A stretch of DNA of 64,000 nucleotides from contig NZ_NDHW01000115.1 of assembly GCF_002251945.1 (NCBI RefSeq), positions 1 to 64,000 on the forward strand, in the 5' to 3' direction. The position numbers and the translations under genes are program-made. The notes under the pieces are model-generated. The model was given only the letters and a program-made list of their open reading frames with translations. It was not told the DNA's origin and made no database searches. Positions within the stretch are counted from its first letter, which is position 1. Each line of letters starts with the position of its first letter. Shown piece after piece: positions 56,671 to 64,000 of the stretch. The DNA is from Pseudanabaena sp. SR411 (lineage in GTDB: Bacteria; Cyanobacteriota; Cyanobacteriia; Pseudanabaenales; Pseudanabaenaceae).

Positions 56671-59600
56671 ATGATTGAGAGTTCAGTGAAAGTGAGCCAA
56701 GACAATAATAAGTGGCAGTTCTGGATCGATCGCGGTGGCACATTTACTGATATTGTCGCGCAAAATCCTGATGGTGAAATCCTGATTCATAAACTGCTAT
56801 CTGAGAATCCCGATCGCTATAGCGATGCACCGATACAGGGGATTCGCGATATTCTTGGTATTCCTCAAACTGAACCTATTCCCATAGAGCAAATTGCTGC
56901 AATTAAAATGGGAACGACAGTGGCAACTAATGCCCTATTAGAACGCAAAGGCGATCGCACAGTTTTATTGATTACTAAAGGGTTTAGAGATGCATTACGC
57001 ATTGGTTATCAGCATCGCCCCAATATTTTTGCTAGACATATCGTTTTGCCCGAAATGCTCTATGAGCAAGTGATCGAGATTGAGGAACGCTATAGCGCCC
57101 ATGGAGAAGTTCTCATTTCTTTAAATGAGGATTTGGCGATCAGAGAATTACAAAAGGCTTATGATTTAGGAATTAGGGCTTGTGCGATCGCTTTAATGCA
57201 TAGCTATCGCTATCCTCAGCATGAGCAAAAATTAGCCGAATTAGCTCAGCAAATCGGTTTCACGCAGATTTCCATATCCCATAAAATTAGCTCTCTGATC
57301 AAATTTGTGAGCCGTGGTGATACTACGGTTGTCGATGCCTATCTATCACCAATTCTTAAGCGCTATGTGGCTCGGGTGAGTTCCCAACTTAATCAGGCTC
57401 TTACCCCTAGCGCCTCTCTAGCAGGAGTTGGGGATAAGACTGCAAAATCTCAGACCCTCACCCCTAGCGCCTCTCCCGCAGGAGATGGGGTTCAGTCTGC
57501 AAAATTAATGTTTATGCAGTCCAATGGTGGACTGACGGAAGCCGCATCTTTTCAAGGCAAAAACAGTATTCTATCGGGTCCCGCAGGGGGCATCGTCGGT
57601 GCGGTACAGACCAGTTTGCAAGCAGGTTTCGCGAAAATTATTAGCTTCGATATGGGAGGAACTTCCACAGATGTAGCCCATTATGCAGGGAGTTATGAGC
57701 GATCGCTATCTACAGAAGTCGCTGGCATCAGGCTAAGTACGCCCATGATGTCCATTCATACGGTGGCGGCTGGTGGTGGCTCCTTACTATTTTTTGATGG
57801 AGCGAGATATCGCGTTGGTCCCGAATCCGCAGGGGCTTTTCCCGGTCCCGCCTGTTATCGCAATGGTGGTAATTTAGCTGTGACCGATTGCAATGTCATG
57901 CTCGGCAAATTACAGCCTGAGTTCTTTCCTAAAGTATTTGGTAAGAATGGGGATTTACCACTCGATCGCGCAGTTGTAATTGAGAAGTTTACGGAATTAG
58001 CGCAATCCATCAGCCAAGCAACAGGACAAGCTGTTACTCCTGAAGTCGTTGCCCAAGGCTTTTTGGAAATTGCGGTGGAAAAAATGGCAATGGCGATTAA
58101 AAAAATATCAGTACAGCGTGGTTATGATGTTACTGAATATGTCCTTTGTTGCTTTGGTGGTGCGGGTGGTCAGCACGCCTGCGCGATCGCTGATGTCTTA
58201 GGTATGACCCAAGTATTCATTCATCCCTATGCAGGGGTTTTATCCGCCTATGGTATTGGATTAGCAGATATTCGCACCATCCGCGATCGCACAGTGGAGT
58301 CAGAACTAAATTTAGAATTGCTTGCCGAACTAGAAACTATTGCCAAAAACCTAAGCGAAGATGGCAAGTCTGAGATTTTGCAAGGTAATGTGGATGGTGA
58401 TTTACATATCGAAACTAGTTTGCGATTGCGTTACGCTGGTACAGATTCATCGCTAACAGTAGCAATTACAGAGCCTCTCAGATTCTATTCACAAGCTACA
58501 GTAGACTACTTGCGAACCAGTTTTGAAACATTGCATAAAGATCGCTATGGTTTCATTTTTGCGGATAAAGTGCTGATGGTGGAAGCGATCGCTGTAGAAG
58601 TCATTATTTCAAGGAAAAAGGAAAAAGGAAAAAGGAAAAAAGCTAATAGCCAACAGCTAACAGCTAATAGCCCAAAAGTACAAATCTACATGGCAGGCGC
58701 ATGGCGAGAAACTCCCATCTTGCGGCGAGAGGATTTGCAGGTAGGAGATCGCATTCAGGGAGCGGCTTTAATTATCGATGCGACGGGAACTAATGCGATC
58801 GATCCTAATTGGGAAGCAGAGTTAAATGAGGATAATTGTTTGATCTTGAGAAGATCCCCCCCAGCCCCCCTTGTAAAAGGGGGAGAAGATTCTCTTCAAG
58901 TCCCCCTTTACAAGGGGGATTTAGGGGGTTCTCTATCTAAAGCCGAAGACAGATCCCCCCCAGCCCCCCTTATAAAGGGGGGAGAAGAGAATGCAGTCCC
59001 CCTTTACAAATGGGATTTAGGGGGATCTGTTCCTGATCCGATTAAATTGGAAATCTTTAATAATCTCTTTCAATCGATCGCTGAACAAATGGGATTTACG
59101 CTGCAAAATACTAGTGCTAGCGTCAATATTCGCGAGAGATTAGATTTCTCCTGTGCCATCTTTGACTGTGATGGTGAACTGGTTGCTAATGCACCGCATA
59201 TTCCTGTACATCTTGGCTCAATGGGTGAAAGTGTAAAAGCTCTGATTAGCGATCGCCAAGACGATATCCATTTTGGGGATGTCTTCGCCACGAATAATCC
59301 CTATAACGGTGGTACGCATCTCCCTGATATCACGGTAATTACGCCTGTATTTATTGATTCTGAACAGCCGATTTTCTATGTTGCTTCACGCGGACACCAT
59401 GCGGATATTGGTGGCATTACCCCCGGTTCAATGCCTTCACATAGTACGAGTATCGAAGAAGAAGGAATACTCTTTAACAATTTTCAGCTTGTTAAGCAGG
59501 GCAAATTTTGCGAAGCAGAAACACTTGCCTTATTAACTTCTAGTCAATATCCAGCGCGTAACCCCGCCCAAAACATTGCAGACTTGCAAGCCCAAATTGC

Positions 59601-60585
59601 AGCGAATGAATGTGGTGCAAAAGAACTTCAGCGTATGGTTGCTAGTTATGGCGCGTTAACTGTGCAGAACTATATGCGCCATGTGCGAGACAATGCCGAG
59701 TTAGCGATTCGGAAAGCGATCGCTAATTTGGTCACGGAAACAGGAAAAGGGGAAAAAGAAAAAGATGAACGGAAGTTTATTTATCCTATCGACAATGGAA
59801 GTCAGATAGTGGTATCGGTGAGTTTGGATGCGAACGCAAGAACAGCAAAGATTGACTTTACGGGAACTTCGGCGCAATTAGGGAATAACTTTAATGCACC
59901 TTTAGCTGTCTGTAAAGCCGTAGTTCTCTATGTATTTCGCACCCTCGTTGATGATGAGATTCCCCTTAATGCAGGTTGCCTTGTTCCGTTAGAAATTATT
60001 GTCCCTGAAGGCTCGATGCTCAATCCTGTCTATCCTGCGGCGGTGGTGGCGGGAAATGTGGAGACATCTCAGGCGATCGCCAATGCTTTGTATGGGGCAT
60101 TGGGCGTGATGGCAGCCTCACAGGGAACGATGAATAACTTCACCTTTGGTAGCGATCGCTATCAGTACTATGAAACGATTTGTGGTGGATCGGGTGCAGG
60201 GATTGATTTTAATGGTACGGATGCCATTCAAACCCACATGACTAATTCTCGACTGACCGATCCTGAGATTCTGGAATGGCGATTTCCTGTACTTTTGGAA
60301 GAGTTTTCGATTCGAGAAAATAGTGGCGGCAATGGCAAGCATCAAGGCGGCAATGGTGTTACTCGACGCATCAAGTTCCTCGAACCAATGACTGCGGCGA
60401 TTTTGTCGAGTAGTCGTGTTATTCCTCCATTCGGGTTAAATGGTGGTGAGTCAGGTGCAATTGGACGAAATTATGTGATTAGAAATGATGGTGAGATCGC
60501 TGATTTACCTAGCACAGCTACAGTGCAAATGGAAAGGGGTGATACTTTTGTGATTGAGACTCCTGCTGGGGGAGGTTATGGCTGA
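56671..60585 (+). CDS. oplAH: 5-oxoprolinase / hydantoinase A-B fusion
   Basis: ATP-dependent hydrolysis of 5-oxoproline to glutamate, or a related hydantoinase reaction. The HyuA half starts [20 protein letters not shown] with [15 protein letters not shown] and [14 protein letters not shown]; the HyuB half starts near residue 790 with [20 protein letters not shown] and contains [17 protein letters not shown]. At 1304 residues it is longer than usual because at least three repeat-derived stretches (about residues 243-278, 647-667, 728-786) are inserted in frame. These avoid conserved blocks, so the enzyme may still work. Confidence 0.93.
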   Translation: MIESSVKVSQDNNKWQFWIDRGGTFTDIVAQNPDGEILIHKLLSENPDRYSDAPIQGIRDILGIPQTEPIPIEQIAAIKMGTTVATNALLERKGDRTVLLITKGFRDALRIGYQHRPNIFARHIVLPEMLYEQVIEIEERYSAHGEVLISLNEDLAIRELQKAYDLGIRACAIALMHSYRYPQHEQKLAELAQQIGFTQISISHKISSLIKFVSRGDTTVVDAYLSPILKRYVARVSSQLNQALTPSASLAGVGDKTAKSQTLTPSASPAGDGVQSAKLMFMQSNGGLTEAASFQGKNSILSGPAGGIVGAVQTSLQAGFAKIISFDMGGTSTDVAHYAGSYERSLSTEVAGIRLSTPMMSIHTVAAGGGSLLFFDGARYRVGPESAGAFPGPACYRNGGNLAVTDCNVMLGKLQPEFFPKVFGKNGDLPLDRAVVIEKFTELAQSISQATGQAVTPEVVAQGFLEIAVEKMAMAIKKISVQRGYDVTEYVLCCFGGAGGQHACAIADVLGMTQVFIHPYAGVLSAYGIGLADIRTIRDRTVESELNLELLAELETIAKNLSEDGKSEILQGNVDGDLHIETSLRLRYAGTDSSLTVAITEPLRFYSQATVDYLRTSFETLHKDRYGFIFADKVLMVEAIAVEVIISRKKEKGKRKKANSQQLTANSPKVQIYMAGAWRETPILRREDLQVGDRIQGAALIIDATGTNAIDPNWEAELNEDNCLILRRSPPAPLVKGGEDSLQVPLYKGDLGGSLSKAEDRSPPAPLIKGGEENAVPLYKWDLGGSVPDPIKLEIFNNLFQSIAEQMGFTLQNTSASVNIRERLDFSCAIFDCDGELVANAPHIPVHLGSMGESVKALISDRQDDIHFGDVFATNNPYNGGTHLPDITVITPVFIDSEQPIFYVASRGHHADIGGITPGSMPSHSTSIEEEGILFNNFQLVKQGKFCEAETLALLTSSQYPARNPAQNIADLQAQIAANECGAKELQRMVASYGALTVQNYMRHVRDNAELAIRKAIANLVTETGKGEKEKDERKFIYPIDNGSQIVVSVSLDANARTAKIDFTGTSAQLGNNFNAPLAVCKAVVLYVFRTLVDDEIPLNAGCLVPLEIIVPEGSMLNPVYPAAVVAGNVETSQAIANALYGALGVMAASQGTMNNFTFGSDRYQYYETICGGSGAGIDFNGTDAIQTHMTNSRLTDPEILEWRFPVLLEEFSIRENSGGNGKHQGGNGVTRRIKFLEPMTAAILSSSRVIPPFGLNGGESGAIGRNYVIRNDGEIADLPSTATVQMERGDTFVIETPAGGGYG
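57398..57504 (+). repeat. CCCTCACCCC-type repeat, tandem and in frame inside oplAH
   Basis: Two units of about 53 bp, each with ACCCCTAGCGCCTCTC and CTGCAAAAT, encode [18 protein letters not shown] and [17 protein letters not shown]. The same DNA theme is intergenic at 44286. Confidence 0.8.
58611..58672 (+). repeat. GGAAAAA / AGCTAATAGC repeat in frame inside oplAH
   Basis: Tandem AAGGAAAA units followed by AGCTAATAGCCAACAGCTAA encode a Lys-rich then Gln/Asn-rich peptide ([19 protein letters not shown]). This is non-conserved, intergenic-like DNA. Confidence 0.7.
58852..59029 (+). repeat. GATCCCCCC repeat pair in frame at the HyuA/HyuB junction
   Basis: Two units of the type AGATCCCCCCCAGCCCCCCT...CAAGGGGGATTTAGGGGG encode [13 protein letters not shown]...[11 protein letters not shown] and [13 protein letters not shown]...[11 protein letters not shown]. 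Each unit is self-complementary at DNA level. Confidence 0.8.
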
Positions 60586-60586
60586 T

Positions 60587-61030
60587 TTATTGAACTCCTA
60601 AAGAATTTAAAATATCTAAATATTGATCTATTTCCTGCAAAACTGGCTCAACTTGGGCATCCAATGGTGTAGATTTATCCTCGTTGACATCTAGGGGGAC
60701 TTCTAGACTTGTTAATATCTCTTTAAGAGATTGAGTTACTTGTATCAAGCGTTTTTCTAAGTAGGAATCAACTTTTATTGGACAGTCCCTAAAGATTTTG
60801 GCGTATTTTTCTAAAGTATAGACAGCTTTTTGAATGCTACTAAAACCTAGCATTGCTGCACCTCCTTTGATCGCGAAAGTAGCCCTAAATATGTTGTCCA
60901 GACTTTTTCTGTCTTCTGTGCTTTCTGTGCAACTTGATAATTTAACAAAAGCCTCTTGAATTATGTCTATGTATTCTTTGGTATCAGCGACAAACCAATC
61001 TAAGATTTTCTGCTGTTGTTGTAAGTCCAT
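60587..61030 (-). CDS. Hpt-like domain protein lacking the phosphoacceptor histidine
   Basis: A 147-residue protein with a histidine-phosphotransfer fold: LDNIFRATFAIKGGAAMLGF aligns with the Hpt consensus FRAAHTIKGGAAMLG, but the histidine position is Phe52. The second half (SSIQKAVYTLEKYAKIFRD) fits the four-helix bundle. It can therefore not relay phosphate and may act as a binding decoy or docking domain. It converges with oplAH with 1 bp between stops. No response regulator is adjacent. Confidence 0.8.
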   Translation of the reverse strand: MDLQQQQKILDWFVADTKEYIDIIQEAFVKLSSCTESTEDRKSLDNIFRATFAIKGGAAMLGFSSIQKAVYTLEKYAKIFRDCPIKVDSYLEKRLIQVTQSLKEILTSLEVPLDVNEDKSTPLDAQVEPVLQEIDQYLDILNSLGVQ

Positions 61031-61207
61031 AATGTTTTTACCCTATTAAGTTGGTTGGAAAAAGCCTCGTAAGTTTCTCTTTAGGATGGTGATTTCGCCA
61101 ATCTTAACAGCTACTTACTTGGCGTTTACAGCACAAAACGCGGTAGTAATTTTCAACTGAATATATAATGAAAACGATTCTTGATTTTTAACTTGGAGCG
61201 ATCGCCC

Positions 61208-64000
61208 ATGACTGCCTCACCACAGCAGTATTTGCGCCTTGATCTCGAGATAGCAGTTCCCTATAGCGTTGTCCTTGATGGATTGGATGCTTGGTTTGAG
61301 TGGGATCTGATATCTGAGGTGGATTTTAAATGGCGCAATAGTCGCAGTTCGGCAAATCGTCTAACGGTTGTGGCGATTCAAAACGATTTGATTCTCCAAG
61401 GGCTAGATCTTTGGCTAGAGTTAGGATTAATCAAAGAGAAATCAGTAAAACTAATTTGCGAAACTCGTTTTGTTTGTGACATTAAGGCAAAGGCAACAGA
61501 AACAGCGATCGCCAGCAGAAGTTTACCAATTGCGGAACCAAAGCGCCCACCTGCCAATATTTCGGGCTCGCGATTGCCGCAATCGCCTATTGAGCAGATA
61601 CCGATAAAACCAAAAGCACCTCAAGAACCTAGTAAAGTCGCGCAAACGGTGCGATCGCTGTTATCAGAATTCAGCACCATGTGGTTGCTATTTTTGGGCG
61701 TGTTTTTGGTAGTGGTTTCTTCGGGACTGCTAGCGGCTAGTCAATGGGATAATTTTTCGCCACAAATCCAATATTTGTTGTTGTTGGCTTATACGTTGGG
61801 ATTTTTTGGCGTGAGTTTCTGGACGAGCAAGAATGAACGTTTGCGGATGACCACTCGCGCTTTGCAATTGGTGACATTACTCTTAGTTCCCGCTAATTTC
61901 TGGGCGATGGATGGCTTAGGATTACTCAAAAATCCTGCGGGAATGGGAATTAGTGCGATCGCAGGTTGTTTACTTTCAGCGATTGCCGTTTTTCTATTAC
62001 AAACATCTTTTACATTTCGCGAAACTCAGGCTCTATCGGAGGAAGCATCCACTAACCAAAAGAAAAAACGCACTAAAAGACAACTTAGCCAAATCTCAGT
62101 TTTGGTGATTTTATTACTGGGTTGGCTACATCTGGGTTGGTTTTTATCCCCATACTATCCATTAATAGCCGTCTATTTGGGCATTAGTGGGATTGCAATT
62201 TCAACTTTTTTAAATCGTCGTCAAAGCTTAAATACTGCGGATAGTTCGACATTTCCCCTTGCCCTGATTACGGGTGCTTATAGTACAGTCTTGTTGATTA
62301 GTCGGGCGCTTTTATTTGGAAATGTTTCTGTTTTTAAATTAGGTTTAGCTTTTGGGGTTTGTGGCTGGGTTCTAGTGCAAATTACGAACAAAGCAGAAAA
62401 GTTGAGATCGCCTTCCGAATCCTCAAATTTAGCTCCCGCAAATTCGTCAAACCTTTCATTTCAGGCGAACTTAGGCAAAGTTTTGCTAGGTTTAGGTTGG
62501 TTGGTGTCAGTTTGGGATCAATATCCTTGGCAAACCTTGACGATTAGTTTATTAATTGCATGGATACTCAGCGATCGCCTGATCAAATTAGAGCAGACAA
62601 CTGATTTAACCTATTTATTTTTGTGGGGATTGCAAATTCTTTGGTTAGGTCAAAGGCTAATTCCTAATGATTGGAAAGCAGTTTCCACTCAGCAATTATC
62701 AACATTTTTCCAAACTCAATCTGAAGTTAATTTGCTAGGAGTTTGTCTATTCCCCTATCTGATTATGACTTTGGTTGTCGCTGCAATTTATCGCGATCGC
62801 CAAAAGTTTGATCTAGCCAATACTGCGGAATTACTTGCTCTCGGATTTGGGTTTTTACTAACTATTCTGAGTTTTGGTTATCCATTACCGATATTTGTCA
62901 ATCTATCACTTTCAGCAGTCACACTTTTAATCGTCCAAGCAAGGCGATCGCCTGTTAGTAAAGATCTGCATAGTCTAGTTTATTTCGCCCATATCGTTAG
63001 TCTCAGTGCAATTATCTCAGGGACTTTCTTCTTCACTCGTTCCACTGAGATATTTGCATGGGTTGGCTTTCTGCTCATTACAATGGTGATTGAATGGAGC
63101 GCAGTTTTAGTAATTGGGAAATTTAGCTCTCACCCTATCTCCCAAGGGGAGAAGGGAGAAAGAAATCAAGTCCAGATTCACTCTGCGAGTGAATCTCCAG
63201 AAAACACTTTGCTCCCCTCTCCCTCTGGGAGAGGGGGTGGGGGTGAGGGCATCTTACCTACTGAGTCTGGGAGCAATCTCCATCTACAAGCATGGCGCGA
63301 TAGCGCATGGCACATTGGCGCTAGTTTAGCCGCCCTTAGCTATATCTTGCTCTGGAATGCTCCATTTTCAGGACAAGGTGATAACAGAGAACTACTGTTT
63401 TTAACCAGTTCTTGGGGTGTGGCTTGGTTAAGCGTACCTTTGTCTTTAACCTTTTTAGGTACTTGGCGCGAATTTGCCGATCGCGATTTGGCGATCAGAT
63501 TAAGCATTGCAGGACTCGCGATCGCCCAGTTCTTAACATGGCAAGGTGACGGCTCACGGTTGATAGGTTTAGGTGTTGCCTTTGCCCTGATGCTAGTGAA
63601 TACACGCCGCAGCAAATCGCTCCTCACCGCTTTTAATACCGTCGGTTATGGTCTATTATTTATCGCCTTTTTACTGTTGCAATTCAAATCTAATGATGGC
63701 TCAGCAGCCCAGTTTATCTTCTGGACTAATGGCATGGTTTTCAGTGCCATTTTGCTATATGTTCTCAATCATTGGCTCAAATATCGCCGCGATCGCCAAG
63801 TTCCTAATCTCAATTTATCCTTAAATCAATCCTATTCCCAAGCCTTTGATATTTGGTCTGCTTTAATCTCGGCGGCAGTTCTGATTTTACAAACGTATTT
63901 AGCTGTTCTTGTTTTTGGCTTCAATGGTAATGACCAACTATTTATCAATCTGTTACCCAGCACAGTCTTAGTCACGTTAGGGCTAATTTATCGGATCTGG
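61208..64000 (+). CDS. Large polytopic membrane protein, 3' end beyond window
   Basis: An open frame of 931 codons from ATG 61208 to the window end without a stop. The first about 150 residues are soluble and contain two similar segments (YSVVLDGLDAWFEWDLISEV and NDLILQGLDLWLELGLIKEK). At least 14 hydrophobic helices follow, the first MWLLFLGVFLVVVSSGLLAA. The pattern resembles DUF2157-like cyanobacterial membrane proteins but I cannot name it. A repeat-derived hydrophilic loop is inserted in frame at about residues 638-681. Partial at the 3' end. Confidence 0.8.
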   Translation, partial: MTASPQQYLRLDLEIAVPYSVVLDGLDAWFEWDLISEVDFKWRNSRSSANRLTVVAIQNDLILQGLDLWLELGLIKEKSVKLICETRFVCDIKAKATETAIASRSLPIAEPKRPPANISGSRLPQSPIEQIPIKPKAPQEPSKVAQTVRSLLSEFSTMWLLFLGVFLVVVSSGLLAASQWDNFSPQIQYLLLLAYTLGFFGVSFWTSKNERLRMTTRALQLVTLLLVPANFWAMDGLGLLKNPAGMGISAIAGCLLSAIAVFLLQTSFTFRETQALSEEASTNQKKKRTKRQLSQISVLVILLLGWLHLGWFLSPYYPLIAVYLGISGIAISTFLNRRQSLNTADSSTFPLALITGAYSTVLLISRALLFGNVSVFKLGLAFGVCGWVLVQITNKAEKLRSPSESSNLAPANSSNLSFQANLGKVLLGLGWLVSVWDQYPWQTLTISLLIAWILSDRLIKLEQTTDLTYLFLWGLQILWLGQRLIPNDWKAVSTQQLSTFFQTQSEVNLLGVCLFPYLIMTLVVAAIYRDRQKFDLANTAELLALGFGFLLTILSFGYPLPIFVNLSLSAVTLLIVQARRSPVSKDLHSLVYFAHIVSLSAIISGTFFFTRSTEIFAWVGFLLITMVIEWSAVLVIGKFSSHPISQGEKGERNQVQIHSASESPENTLLPSPSGRGGGGEGILPTESGSNLHLQAWRDSAWHIGASLAALSYILLWNAPFSGQGDNRELLFLTSSWGVAWLSVPLSLTFLGTWREFADRDLAIRLSIAGLAIAQFLTWQGDGSRLIGLGVAFALMLVNTRRSKSLLTAFNTVGYGLLFIAFLLLQFKSNDGSAAQFIFWTNGMVFSAILLYVLNHWLKYRRDRQVPNLNLSLNQSYSQAFDIWSALISAAVLILQTYLAVLVFGFNGNDQLFINLLPSTVLVTLGLIYRIW
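63120..63251 (+). repeat. CTCACCC...GGGTGAGGGC repeat in frame in membrane protein
   Basis: CTCACCCTATCTCCC and GGGAGAGGGGGTGGGGGTGA are inverted ends of a common intergenic repeat (compare 44286). In frame it encodes SSHPISQGEKGERNQVQIHS ... PSPSGRGGGGEGI, a polar loop between two membrane helices. Confidence 0.8.

Noticed and set aside
1-64000. tRNA, rRNA, tmRNA or riboswitch genes
   Set aside because: I looked for T-loop GTTCGANTC sequences and cobalamin-type elements near cobA, cbiB and cobQ by eye and found none convincing; tRNAscan-SE and Infernal would settle this.

Overview
This is cyanobacterial chromosome. The HIP1 octamer GCGATCGC recurs throughout. The gene set includes cytochrome b6f subunits (petC-petA), psbZ, ndhO, ycf34, pipX, a SigG-type sigma factor and a delta-12 acyl-lipid desaturase. 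Moderate GC content and many dispersed hairpins with GCGAAGCGC-like cores suggest a Pseudanabaena-like filamentous lineage, but that is an inference. No rRNA, tRNA or CRISPR array was recognised.

Layout: 0.1-2.3 kb is a nitrosative-stress module (ric, glbN and a divergent Crp/Fnr-type regulator) with a perfect palindromic operator. 2.4-5.7 kb holds ispE-pipX, a secreted unknown and a translationally coupled small protein plus desA. 5.8-8.9 kb is an RNA damage/repair and toxin-like patch: rtcB behind a 34-bp perfect palindrome, an unknown protein with a HEPN-type motif, and a PIN toxin pair. 8.9-17.3 kb is housekeeping (surE, ndhO, ycf34, prmA, cobA) with a Ser/Thr kinase and a HepT-like protein that has lost its catalytic residues. 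17.6-22 kb has two large pentapeptide-repeat proteins and pyrH-frr. 22-31.4 kb has petCA, a second kinase, RNase E, a two-domain histidine phosphatase, psbZ and ribH. 31.4-38.4 kb has an Rrf2 regulator, a 53-residue membrane protein, sigG/anti-sigma, HtrA, an FHA-TPR protein and cbiB.

38.5-51.9 kb is the accessory part. It holds a NACHT ATPase, a five-gene signalling cassette (sensor globin, 4VR-like protein, roadblock/LC7, MglA-like GTPase, DUF4388), cobQ, a graveyard of conflict-system fragments (truncated EACC1-like gene, xisH remnant, xisI split by a MITE, duplicated antitoxin fragment), a DUF433/DUF5615 pair, and a NACHT-HEAT protein whose C-terminal motif recurs at the N-terminus of its neighbour. 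52-64 kb has a geranylgeranyl-reductase-type flavoprotein, a BGluT-like glycosyltransferase, an aldo/keto reductase, a SOUL heme protein, a 5-oxoprolinase, a degenerate Hpt protein and the start of a large membrane protein.

The strongest cross-window signal is small non-autonomous repeats. One family (about 112-114 bp, inverted ends TAGCAATGTAAG, flanked by TA) interrupts xisI, and removing it with one TA restores the frame exactly. A second TIR family sits next to it twice. Other families keep their flanks while both hairpin arms change together. Intergenic-type repeats also lie in frame inside the 5-oxoprolinase and the terminal membrane protein, adding low-complexity peptide.
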